Notes: generated from the sequence alone by a model not told the origin. Positions 1 to 5,273 are shown, counted from the first letter of the stretch. The stretch: 6,732 nt of DNA from Eubacteriales bacterium (GCA_028709505.1 JAQVWW010000066.1:1-6732), one strand, 5' to 3'. Translations and numbers: made by a program.

Positions 1-441
1 GTGGCCCAGCGCGAAGGATACGAGCAGCTGGCTGAAATCTTTTTGAGCACCGCCCGTACCGAGCAGGAGCACGCCCGCATTTGGTTTGAAGAGTTGGGCC
101 ACATCGGCGGTACCGCCGCCAACCTGCTGGCCGCCGCCGAAGGCGAAAATTATGAGTGGACCGACATGTACGACCGCTTTGCCAACGACGCCGAAGCCGA
201 AGGCTTTGCCGAGCTGGCCGCGCGCTTCCGCCGCGTGGGCGCCATCGAAAAGTCCCACGAAGAGCGTTACCGCGCGCTGCTTAACAGCGTCGAGATGCAG
301 ACCGTGTTTGAAAAGGGCCAGCAGGTCATGTGGGAGTGCCGCATGTGTGGCCATCTGGTGATGGGCAACAAGGCCCCGCAGGTCTGCCCGGTATGCAAAT
401 ACAGCCAGAGCTTTTTCCAGGTACGCGCCGAAAACTATTGA
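1..441 (+). CDS. rbr: Rubrerythrin, 3' part (5' end lies outside the window)
   Basis: Rubrerythrins are cytoplasmic non-haem iron proteins of anaerobes that reduce hydrogen peroxide, with electrons passing through a rubredoxin-type iron site to a di-iron centre. The visible 146 residues contain one di-iron ExxH motif at 21-24 (EQEH), the [10 protein letters not shown] segment at 48-57 supplying bridging-type glutamates, and the second ExxH at 83-86 (EKSH). The C-terminal rubredoxin-like domain has C113-x2-C116 and C129-x2-C132. Family members are about 180-190 residues and begin with a further ExxxR-containing helix, which is absent here, so the GTG at position 1 is most likely an internal Val codon and the gene is cut by the window edge. 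It ends in TGA at 439-441 and is followed by an intrinsic terminator, so it is the last or only gene of its transcript. The family call is very secure; only the start is missing. Confidence 0.95.
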   Translation: MAQREGYEQLAEIFLSTARTEQEHARIWFEELGHIGGTAANLLAAAEGENYEWTDMYDRFANDAEAEGFAELAARFRRVGAIEKSHEERYRALLNSVEMQTVFEKGQQVMWECRMCGHLVMGNKAPQVCPVCKYSQSFFQVRAENY

Positions 442-485
442 TGCCGGGACGCTCCTGAGAGTGTCATCGTCAAAAAACGCATCCG

Positions 486-521
486 CCGGGCACAGGCCAT
501 TGTCTGTGCCCGGTTTTGTTT
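486..521 (+). terminator. Intrinsic terminator of the rubrerythrin gene
   Basis: A perfect 10-bp stem, CCGGGCACAG (486-495) pairing with CTGTGCCCGG (504-513), has an 8-nt loop and is followed directly by TTTTGTTT. It starts 45 nt after the rubrerythrin stop codon and points the right way. Confidence 0.9.
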
Positions 522-633
522 GGCCGAGGATCGCGTTGCCGCCGGCCCGCGTGCCGCTTTGCCGCGCGGCAGGGCATTTGCCGCGACAGGGCAGGCGGGC
601 AAGCGCCGGCGGGTTTGTTTACGGCCACGGCAA

Positions 634-667
634 TGCCGGGCAGGGGGTGTCTCTGCCCGGCACTTTT
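634..667 (+). terminator. Second terminator-like hairpin in the rubrerythrin downstream gap
   Basis: TGCCGGGCAG (634-643) pairs perfectly with CTGCCCGGCA (653-662) around a 9-nt loop, followed by C and a TTTT run at 664-667. It lies upstream of the next promoter, so it would act as a back-up terminator protecting the downstream unit from read-through. The T run is short, so it could instead be only a structured spacer. Apart from the two hairpins and a 12-nt palindrome TGCCGCGCGGCA at 560-571, I see nothing between 442 and 725. Confidence 0.55.
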
Positions 668-725
668 GTGCGCAGCCGGCCGTACCGGCGCCGCGATATT
701 GGAAATGGCAGTGACCCGGCGTCGG

Positions 726-734
726 TGATACAAT
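726..734 (+). promoter_or_regulatory. Extended -10 promoter candidate for the GyrI-like/VOC unit
   Basis: TGATACAAT fits the extended -10 pattern TGn-TATAAT with five of six matches in the hexamer (TACAAT, 729-734). No good -35 is found at 16-18 nt spacing, which extended -10 promoters tolerate. Transcription would begin near 741, giving a leader of about 25 nt that carries the ribosome binding site AAAGGAG at 752-758. Confidence 0.6.
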
Positions 735-765
735 GGAGGCAATGGATATGCAAAGGAGAGCGCCT

Positions 766-1230
766 ATGGAAATACAGACGTGCGTGAAAGAACAATTTTC
801 GGTCATCGGCATAGAGGGTTCCACCGCCGATGGGCAAGGCTTCGTCCGGCGCCTATGGGACGAGGCCAACGCCCGCTTTGGCGAAGTGGCGGCGCTGGCC
901 AAGCGGAATGAACAGGGGGATCTGGCAGGCGTGTGGGGCGTTATGTCCGACTTTTCCCGCAGCTTTTTGCCCTGGCAGCAGGACTTTTCCCAGGGGCTTT
1001 ATCTGGCCGGCATAGAAGCGGCCGACGACAGCCAGCCGCCGGCGGGCTGGACCAAATGGATCATTCCGGCCTACGAATACCGCCGCGTCAAAAACGACGG
1101 GCCGGACACGTTTGCCCGGGGCATTGCCTACCTGCGTGAGAACCAACTGCCGCTGGCCGGCGCCGTGCACGAGTTTACCTGCGCGCGCAGCGGCGAAACC
1201 TACCTGTTTTTTCCGGTATGCAGGTTGTAA
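766..1230 (+). CDS. Stand-alone GyrI-like / AraC effector-binding domain protein
   Basis: This 154-residue cytoplasmic protein has no DNA-binding domain and consists only of a GyrI-like small-molecule-binding fold, the module found as the sensor part of AraC- and MerR-type drug regulators. The family pattern is visible: a first strand FSVIGIEG (11-18), a central helix rich in aromatics (54-74), then YLAGIEAADDSQPPAGW (79-95) and the strand WIIPAYEYRRV (98-108), with a C-terminal HEF (135-137) and FFPV (148-151) edge strand. The start at 766 is chosen because AAAGGAG lies 7 nt upstream; an in-frame ATG at 733 falls inside the promoter candidate. The VOC gene follows after 11 nt, so the two are co-transcribed. 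Both are folds that bind or modify small hydrophobic compounds, which suggests a sequestration or detoxification pair, but the ligand is unknown. Confidence 0.85.
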   Translation: MEIQTCVKEQFSVIGIEGSTADGQGFVRRLWDEANARFGEVAALAKRNEQGDLAGVWGVMSDFSRSFLPWQQDFSQGLYLAGIEAADDSQPPAGWTKWIIPAYEYRRVKNDGPDTFARGIAYLRENQLPLAGAVHEFTCARSGETYLFFPVCRL

Positions 1231-1241
1231 GGAGGATATCG

Positions 1242-1631
1242 ATGAAAATCAAGCTGAGAACTGTCGTTGTGGATTGCCGGGATGCCCGGGCGCTATCGGA
1301 TTTTTACGCGCAGCTGCTGGGCTGGGATAAGACGGTTGAGGACGGCGATTGGGTGCTGATGCGCGACCCGGCCGGCGGAACGGGGCTGTCCTTTCAAGGC
1401 GAGGACGACTATACGCCGCCGGTGTGGCCCGAAGAGCCGGCCTGCCAGCAGAAAATGCTGCATCTGGACTTTTTGGTGGCCAGCCTGCCCCAGGCCACGC
1501 AGCATGCGCTGCGCTGCGGCGCTGTGCTGGCCCCGCAGCAGTTTTTGGAAGGGGTAACGGTGTTCTTTGACCCGGCAGGGCATCCGTTTTGCCTGTTTGA
1601 AGACGCGGCGTATGTGTGGGAAGGGGCGTAA
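1242..1631 (+). CDS. VOC family protein (glyoxalase-like domain)
   Basis: This 129-residue protein has the vicinal oxygen chelate fold made of two beta-alpha-beta-beta-beta halves, residues about 4-53 and 71-121. Typical segments are VVVDCRDARALSDFYAQLLGW (8-28), DWVLMRDPAGGTGLSFQ (36-52), the central LHLDFLV (73-79), and the closing FFDPAGHPFCLFE (108-120). Possible metal ligands are H74 and E120, but the first-strand ligand position is D11, not His or Gln, so metal use is uncertain. The pattern fits the Glyoxalase_6-like branch, where functions are mostly unknown; antibiotic binding or a lyase/dioxygenase role cannot be separated by eye. The ATG at 1242 follows TAAGGAGG, whose TAA is the stop of the preceding gene, with 6 nt spacing; an in-frame upstream ATG at 1218 lies inside that gene and lacks a ribosome binding site. 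I see no clear terminator after the gene. Confidence 0.88.
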   Translation: MKIKLRTVVVDCRDARALSDFYAQLLGWDKTVEDGDWVLMRDPAGGTGLSFQGEDDYTPPVWPEEPACQQKMLHLDFLVASLPQATQHALRCGAVLAPQQFLEGVTVFFDPAGHPFCLFEDAAYVWEGA

Positions 1632-1851
1632 CGCGGCGGATTGACGCGGGGCAAGCGCGGTCGACAAAATTTGGCTGTGGATAGGCGGTAGGCTCGGCCC
1701 GCGCCGGCTGGCACCTGTTGGCAAAGCGTGTAAGACAGCGATGGCCGGCGCGCCCTATCCGCAAAATATTGCCGTGATAAAAGCGCGGCGGCCAACTTTT
1801 CGCCTATTCCGGCGCGCGCCGTGCGACGGACTTTTTTTGTCGGGCCTTCCA

Positions 1852-1860
1852 TGGTAAGAT
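1852..1860 (+). promoter_or_regulatory. Extended -10 promoter candidate for the dinB-sigma-anti-sigma operon
   Basis: TGGTAAGAT matches TGn followed by a 4-of-6 -10 hexamer (TAAGAT, 1855-1860), in the same style as the promoter at 726. A T-rich stretch at 1832-1838 sits where a -35 would be but is not a good TTGACA. It would give a leader of roughly 190 nt before the dinB start. Assignment is by position and motif only. Confidence 0.4.
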
Positions 1861-2039
1861 AAAGCATAGCCAAACCGGCAAAACGCGGGGCAGCCCATGC
1901 ACCGCAAGGCGCCGGCGCGGATGCTCCCGGCGCCCGCCCGCGGGTATGAAAAGAGCGGCGCGGCGGCCGCGGCATGTCGGCTAAACACGCCGCAGCCGCG
2001 TACGTTTTAGGCATCTGCCCGGCCACAACGTTTATTAAA

Positions 2040-2046
2040 AAGGAGG
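2040..2046 (+). promoter_or_regulatory. Ribosome binding site that sets the TTG start of dinB
   Basis: AAGGAGG ends 8 nt before the TTG at 2055. The only upstream in-frame ATG (1974) has no Shine-Dalgarno sequence and would add 27 residues that are not typical of the family. Confidence 0.85.
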
Positions 2047-2054
2047 CGGCGGCG

Positions 2055-3305
2055 TTGGAACGCACCATACTGCATTGCGATTGCAACGGGTTCTATGCGT
2101 CGGTGGAGTGCATCCACAACCCGGCGCTGCGACAGGTGCCCATGGCGGTGGCTGGCAGCCAGGACGACCGCCACGGCATTATATTGGCCAAAAATGAGCT
2201 GGCCAAGCGCGCCGGTGTCGTCACCGCCGAGACCATCTGGCAGGCTCGCAAAAAATGCCCGGATCTGACGGTGGTGCCGCCCCGCCACGGCGAATACAGT
2301 TATTACTCGCGGCTGGTCAACGCCATTTACGGCCGGTATACCGGTCAGGTAGAGCCTTTTGGCATCGACGAGTCGTGGCTGGACGTGACCGGCAGCCTGC
2401 ATCTTTTTGGCACCGGGCGGCAGATTGCCGACGAGATACGCGCCGCCGTGCGCCAGGAGCTGGGGCTTACGGTGTCGGTGGGCGTATCGTTTAACAAAAT
2501 ATTCGCCAAGCTGGGCAGCGACTATAAAAAGCCCGACGCCACCACCGAGATTACGCGCGATAACTTTGAGCAGATTTTATTTCCTCTGCCGGTGGACGCG
2601 CTGCTGTACGTGGGGGACACCGCCCGCGCCGCCCTCGCCCAGCTGGGCATCCATACGATAGGGCAGCTGGCGGTTGCGCCGGTGGACGCGCTGCGCCGCA
2701 AGCTGGGCAAGATGGCCGACACGCTGCACGCCTATGCCAACGGCTGGGAAGATAGCCCGGTGCTGCGTGCCGACCATCAGCGGGAAATCAAATCGGTGGG
2801 CAACGGCATGACGTTCCGGCGTAATCTGACCGGCGAGCAGGACTTACGCATCGGCCTTATTTCGCTGTGCGACGAGGTGGCCAGCCGCCTGCGCGGCTAC
2901 GGCATGAAATGCACCACGGTGCAGGTACAGATCAAAAACCCCAGCCTAAAGACCATTTCCCGGCAAAAGGCGCTGGAAGCGCCCACAGCTTTGGCGCGGG
3001 AGCTGTTTGAGACGGCGCTGGATCTGGTGCGGGCAAACTGGAGCATGGACAGCCCCATCCGCATGCTGACGGTGACCGGCCTGCAGCTGGTGAGCGCCGA
3101 AGAAGCCGGCGAGCAGCTGACATTTTTGCGGCCCGCCGCCAAGTGGGAGCGTAAAAAGCAGGAGCGGGTTGAAAATACCATCGATGCCATCCGGCAGAAG
3201 TTCGGGCATGACGCCGTATCCTTTGGCACCCAGCTGCGCAGCGATCTGGACAGCGACGGTGCCGACGATACGGACAACCGCCCATATGGGGAGCGAAACC
3301 AATGA
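2055..3305 (+). CDS. dinB: DNA polymerase IV (Y-family translesion polymerase)
   Basis: This 416-residue protein is a DinB-type polymerase that copies past damaged template bases with low fidelity. From the TTG start, the catalytic metal ligands are D9 in LHCDCNGFYASVE (6-18) and D105-E106 in GIDESWLDV (103-111). Y14 sits at the steric-gate position that excludes ribonucleotides. The palm, fingers and thumb reach to about residue 235, including SVGVSFNKIFAKLGSDYKKPD, and the little finger lies at about 245-350. A QLTFL motif (354-358) fits the beta-clamp-binding pattern Q-L-x-[LF]-[LF]. The tail after 390 is acidic and probably disordered. The second residue after D9, often Asp in other bacteria, is N11, which is common in clostridial homologues. 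The stop overlaps the sigma factor start (ATGA), so translation is probably coupled. There is no SOS box upstream, so control may differ from classical dinB. Confidence 0.96.
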   Translation: MERTILHCDCNGFYASVECIHNPALRQVPMAVAGSQDDRHGIILAKNELAKRAGVVTAETIWQARKKCPDLTVVPPRHGEYSYYSRLVNAIYGRYTGQVEPFGIDESWLDVTGSLHLFGTGRQIADEIRAAVRQELGLTVSVGVSFNKIFAKLGSDYKKPDATTEITRDNFEQILFPLPVDALLYVGDTARAALAQLGIHTIGQLAVAPVDALRRKLGKMADTLHAYANGWEDSPVLRADHQREIKSVGNGMTFRRNLTGEQDLRIGLISLCDEVASRLRGYGMKCTTVQVQIKNPSLKTISRQKALEAPTALARELFETALDLVRANWSMDSPIRMLTVTGLQLVSAEEAGEQLTFLRPAAKWERKKQERVENTIDAIRQKFGHDAVSFGTQLRSDLDSDGADDTDNRPYGERNQ

Positions 3306-3886
3306 CGCAGGACGAGCGCCTGCTCATCGAGCAGGCAAAAAATGGCGACGGCGACGCGTTCACGCAGCTGTACCTGGCACAGGCGCCGCGCATCTACGCG
3401 CTGTGCCTGCGCATGTGCGGCAACGACGCCGACGCCCAGGACGCCGTGCAGGAGGCCATGCTCAAAGCCTGGCGGCATCTGGGGCGCTTCCGCGGGCAGA
3501 GCAGCTTTGGCACGTGGCTGTACCGTATTGCGCTCAACGCCTGCCGGGATATGCTGCGCCGTCGCAAGGCGCCGCCGGCCTCGCTGGAATGGATGCAGGA
3601 AAAGGGGCGGCAGATAAGCCAGCCGGGCTTTGAACAGCGCAGCGTTGAGCGCCAGACGCTGCAGGCGGCGCTGGGGCGGCTTTCCCACGGGCACCGCGCC
3701 ATTGTGGTGCTGCGCGAGATAGAAGGCTTATCCTACGACGAGATCGCGCAGACGCTACGGCTACCGGTGGGCACCGTCCGTTCGCGGCTGAACCGTGCCC
3801 GCGCCCAGTTGCGGCAAAGCTACCAGGCAGAAGGAACCATTGGCAGCGAAGATACGTCCAATGGGCAAGGAAGGACGCAAAGATGA
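3302..3886 (+). CDS. ECF-type RNA polymerase sigma factor (sigma-70 family, group 4)
   Basis: This 194-residue sigma factor has only regions 2 and 4, as expected for extracytoplasmic-function sigmas that redirect RNA polymerase to stress genes when released from an anti-sigma factor. Region 2 spans about 18-88 with the typical DAQDAVQEAMLKAWRHL (44-60) and FGTWLYRIALNACRDMLRRRK (69-89). Region 4 spans about 118-171 with LSHGHRAIVVLREIEGLSYDEIAQTL and the helix-turn-helix LPVGTVRSRLNRARAQL (154-170). The last 20 or so residues are polar and unlike a conserved domain. The ATG overlaps the dinB stop, with GGGGAG at 3288-3293 inside dinB as ribosome binding site. The end overlaps the anti-sigma start in the same way. 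I see no recognisable ECF promoter (GAAC/CGTC type) upstream of the operon, so autoregulation is not shown by the sequence. Confidence 0.95.
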   Translation: MTQDERLLIEQAKNGDGDAFTQLYLAQAPRIYALCLRMCGNDADAQDAVQEAMLKAWRHLGRFRGQSSFGTWLYRIALNACRDMLRRRKAPPASLEWMQEKGRQISQPGFEQRSVERQTLQAALGRLSHGHRAIVVLREIEGLSYDEIAQTLRLPVGTVRSRLNRARAQLRQSYQAEGTIGSEDTSNGQGRTQR

Positions 3887-4518
3887 ACTGCCGCCGGAAC
3901 CAAAAAAAATTATTTTTTTATAAAGAGGGCGCCTTAAGCCCGCGCAATATGCGCCGGATGCAGCGGCATCTGCAGCGCTGTGCTTCGTGCCGCGCGGCGC
4001 TGCAGGCCGAGGAACGACTTTCCTGTGCGCTGGGGCAACTACCGGAGCCGCAGATGCCGGCGGCGCTGCGCACGCGGCTGATAGACGCGGCCCGGCAATT
4101 GCCCCGGCGACGGCCGCTGCCGCTGCTGCTGCCGGTGGGCGCCGCGGCGGCGCTGACGGCGGCGCTGCTGCTGTACGCCGGCATTCGCTACCTGCCCGGG
4201 CAAAGCGCTCAGCTGCGGCTGGCGCAGCCGATGATGCAAGAGGCGGCTCTGGAAAGCGATACCGCCGAGGATTCAGCCATGGCCGATACCGGCGGCGTGG
4301 TACGGGGCACGGATCAGGTTGAATCGGCCCAGCCGGCCGAGCAATACGGGGCAAAGGCGGCCCAGGACGCCGCCGATACCCATCTGACGGCGGACCGGCG
4401 CCAGCGGCAGATGCCGTCGCTGCGCTGGTACCACGGGGCCATTGCCGCCGGATGTGCGGGCGCTGCGGGCCTGGTGCTATGGCGTGTTCGCCGCCGGGGA
4501 CGGGCTGCACCGAAGTGA
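3883..4518 (+). CDS. Zinc-finger anti-sigma factor with two predicted membrane helices
   Basis: This 211-residue protein is most likely the inhibitor of the preceding sigma factor. Its N-terminus carries the zinc-binding anti-sigma signature: C3, then H29-x3-C33-x2-C36 in MQRHLQRCASC. A hydrophobic helix at about 79-99 anchors it in the membrane after a cluster of arginines (75-77). The following ~80 residues are Ala/Gln/Asp-rich, of low complexity and without a known sensor domain, and would lie outside the cell. A second hydrophobic stretch at about 183-200, followed by RVRRRGR, would return the chain to the cytoplasm, which is less usual for this family. The start overlaps the sigma stop (ATGA) and uses AAGGAAGGA at 3867-3875. 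Codons 7-13 contain an A8 and a T7 run. Sigma partner identity is inferred from adjacency; the inducing signal is unknown. Confidence 0.88.
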   Translation: MNCRRNQKKLFFYKEGALSPRNMRRMQRHLQRCASCRAALQAEERLSCALGQLPEPQMPAALRTRLIDAARQLPRRRPLPLLLPVGAAAALTAALLLYAGIRYLPGQSAQLRLAQPMMQEAALESDTAEDSAMADTGGVVRGTDQVESAQPAEQYGAKAAQDAADTHLTADRRQRQMPSLRWYHGAIAAGCAGAAGLVLWRVRRRGRAAPK

Positions 4519-4554
4519 AAGATTATTGCGTGGTGGCGGACAAAACCCTGCGGC

Positions 4555-4579
4555 AAAAGCGGCCCGCAGGCCGCTTTTT
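4555..4579 (+). terminator. Intrinsic terminator of the dinB-sigma-anti-sigma operon
   Basis: AAAAGCGGCC (4555-4564), loop CGCA and GGCCGCTTTT (4569-4578) form a perfect 10-bp stem ending in a T5 run, 36 nt after the anti-sigma stop. The upstream A4 makes it potentially bidirectional. It is also the first of five closely similar hairpins in this gap. Confidence 0.88.
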
Positions 4580-4778
4580 CTACCTCTGCGGGCGCCGTCC
4601 GGGCGCGTTATGAAAGGGGGCGGCTCCTTTTTAGCGCCCTTGTCCCGGCAGACGCCTTTCCGGAAGCGTTTGTACCGCAAAAGATGCGTACAGCATATGC
4701 CCGTTGCACCAAGATGGGAAGACGGGGCCAGTAAAGGTCTTTGTCCAACAGCAAAAGCGGCCCACAGGCCGCTTTTTT
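4580..4778 (+). ncRNA. Repeat unit copy 1, candidate structured RNA ending in a terminator
   Basis: Read rightward the unit begins CTACCTCTGCGGG and ends in the hairpin at 4753-4778 with a T6 run. Predicted helices: GCGCC (4592-4596) with GGCGC (4602-4606); AAAGGGG (4613-4619) with CTCCTTT (4624-4630), containing one G.T pair; a CGCA-AAAGA-TGCG hairpin extended by GTA/TAC around a bulged C; and CCCGT (4700-4704) with ACGGG (4722-4726). GGGCGC (4601-4606) could alternatively pair with GCGCCC (4634-4639). The plus strand is preferred because T runs after the hairpins are 5-7 long on this strand and only 4 on the other. I find no clear promoter, so independent transcription is unproven. Confidence 0.45.
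4753..4778 (+). terminator. Terminator hairpin closing repeat unit 1
   Basis: AAAAGCGGCC, loop CACA and GGCCGC form a perfect stem followed by a T6 run. Confidence 0.8.
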
Positions 4779-4957
4779 CTACCTCTGCGGGCGCCGTCCG
4801 GGCTCCTTTTTAGCTCCCTTGTCCCGGCAGACGCCTTTCCGGAAGCGTTTATAGCGCAAAAGATGCGCACAGCATATGCCCGTTGCACCAAGATGGGAAG
4901 ACGGGGCCAGTAAAGGTCTTTGTCCAACAGCAAAAGCGGCCTGTGGGCCGTTTTTTT
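4779..4957 (+). ncRNA. Repeat unit copy 2, with a 20-nt internal deletion
   Basis: This copy matches copy 1 but lacks 20 nt corresponding to 4604-4623, so it has lost the 3' arm of the first helix and the 5' arm of the AAAGGAG-type hairpin. The rest, including the 116-nt core and the closing hairpin (4932-4957, T7 run), is intact. In the core the CGCA hairpin is GCGCA/TGCGC, a perfect 5-bp stem. The deletion suggests the 5' helices are dispensable or that this copy is decaying. Confidence 0.42.
4932..4957 (+). terminator. Terminator hairpin closing repeat unit 2
   Basis: AAAAGCGGCC, loop TGTG, then GGCCGT followed by further T. One C-to-T change in the 3' arm turns a G-C pair into G.T, so the stem is kept and the T run grows to 7. 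Confidence 0.8.
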
Positions 4958-5155
4958 CTACCTCTGCGGGTGCCGGCCGGGCACGTTTTGAAAGGAGGCG
5001 GCTCCTTTTGAGCTCCCTTGTCCCGGCAGACGCCTTTCCGGAAGCGTTTGTAGCGCAAAAGATGCGTACAGCATATGCCTGTTGCACCAAGATGGGAAGA
5101 CGGGGCCAGTAAAGGTCTTTGTCCAACAGCAAAAGCGGCCTGCATGGCCGCTTTT
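4958..5155 (+). ncRNA. Repeat unit copy 3, candidate structured RNA
   Basis: Full-length copy. Its first helix is GTGCC (4970-4974) with GGCAC (4980-4984), a compensatory T-A replacement of the C-G pair in copy 1. Its second hairpin is a perfect AAAGGAG (4991-4997) with CTCCTTT (5002-5008). In the core, CCTGT replaces CCCGT, still able to pair with ACGGG through a G.T wobble. It closes with the hairpin at 5131-5155. Downstream sequence is unrelated. Confidence 0.45.
5131..5155 (+). terminator. Terminator hairpin closing repeat unit 3
   Basis: AAAAGCGGCC (5131-5140), loop TGCAT and GGCCGCTTTT (5146-5155), followed by GTTTG. It has matching A4 and T4 flanks and may work in both directions, so it could also stop the leftward operon. 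Confidence 0.78.
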
Positions 5156-5162
5156 GTTTGTC

Positions 5163-5185
5163 AAAAAGGGTCCTAGGGCCTTTTT
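5163..5185. terminator. A/T-flanked hairpin, possible bidirectional terminator
   Basis: AAAAAGG (5163-5169) pairs with CCTTTTT (5179-5185) around a GTCCTAGGG centre that can add further pairs. Runs of A5 and T5 on either side suit termination in either direction between two convergent operons. Confidence 0.5.
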
Positions 5186-5193
5186 ATGACAAG

Positions 5194-5229
5194 CATTTCG
5201 CCCCCATGACACGTCATAGGGGCGAAATG
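5194..5229. repeat. 36-nt near-perfect inverted repeat
   Basis: CATTTCGCCCC (5194-5204) pairs with GGGGCGAAATG (5219-5229), and ATGAC (5206-5210) with GTCAT (5213-5217); the only mismatch is C5205/A5218 and the centre is AC. There is no T run, so it is not an ordinary terminator. ATGACA also occurs as a direct repeat at 5186-5191 and 5206-5211. It could be an RNA hairpin, a protein-binding dyad or the trace of a small mobile element. Confidence 0.75.
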
Positions 5230-5273
5230 GTGTCGAGGATTTTCAGCCTCTTATCACATGTCGCTTCAGTGAG

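Larger units (their letters stand above)
1632..2054 (+). other. 423-nt gene-free region with a GC-rich leader before dinB
   Basis: No open frame here has both a ribosome binding site and a recognisable protein. The stretch is very GC-rich, with short palindromes such as GGCGCGCGCC (1811-1820), GCGGCCGC (1963-1970) and CCCGCGGG, and contains one promoter candidate at 1852-1860. No strong terminator for the VOC gene is visible and I found no LexA-type GAAC-N4-GTTC box. Confidence 0.6.
4555..5155 (+). repeat. Tandem array of three ~180-200 nt structured units bounded by terminator hairpins
   Basis: The hairpin AAAAGCGGCC-loop-GGCCGC starts at 4555, 4753, 4932 and 5131, giving periods of 198, 179 and 199 nt. 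The sequence between successive hairpins is nearly the same in all three units, including a 116-nt 3' core (4637-4752, 4816-4931, 5015-5130) with only four variable positions that I can see. The array ends at 5155, where the sequence becomes unique. It fills the gap between convergent operons. Reading frames across it on both strands shift when the unit length changes and have no convincing ribosome binding sites, so I regard it as non-coding. Confidence 0.92.

Noticed and set aside
700..723. ECF-sigma-like promoter TGGAAA ... CGTC upstream of the GyrI-like gene
   Set aside because: The spacing between the elements is only 14 nt, too short for typical ECF promoters, and the extended -10 at 726-734 explains the site better.
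435..902. Minus-strand open frame (155 codons) in the gap after rubrerythrin
   Set aside because: It runs through two strong plus-strand terminators and the promoter, is of low-complexity GC-shadow composition, and overlaps the GyrI-like gene.
1632..2054. SOS (LexA) box upstream of dinB
   Set aside because: No GAAC-N4-GTTC or close variant was found by eye in this region.
1409..2086. Minus-strand open frame (225 codons) over the VOC gene and the gap before dinB
   Set aside because: Composition is Arg/Ala/Pro-rich as in GC shadow frames, there is no ribosome binding site, and it overlaps the VOC gene.
2897..3694. Long minus-strand open frame (265 codons) opposite dinB and the sigma gene
   Set aside because: It lies antisense to two securely identified genes, has no recognisable domain, and is explained by high GC content.
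4691..4703. GCATATGC palindrome repeated in each unit as a possible transposon end or operator
   Set aside because: It is only 8 nt, lies inside the unit and not at its borders, and no terminal inverted repeats or target duplications flank the units.
4555..5155. Possible CRISPR array
   Set aside because: Units are ~180-200 nt and repeated along almost their whole length; there are no short repeats with unique spacers and no cas genes.
4631..5212. Repeated open frames on both strands across the array, encoding similar 70-120 residue peptides
   Set aside because: They arise from the DNA repeat itself, lack good ribosome binding sites, change frame at the 179-nt unit and run through terminator hairpins.
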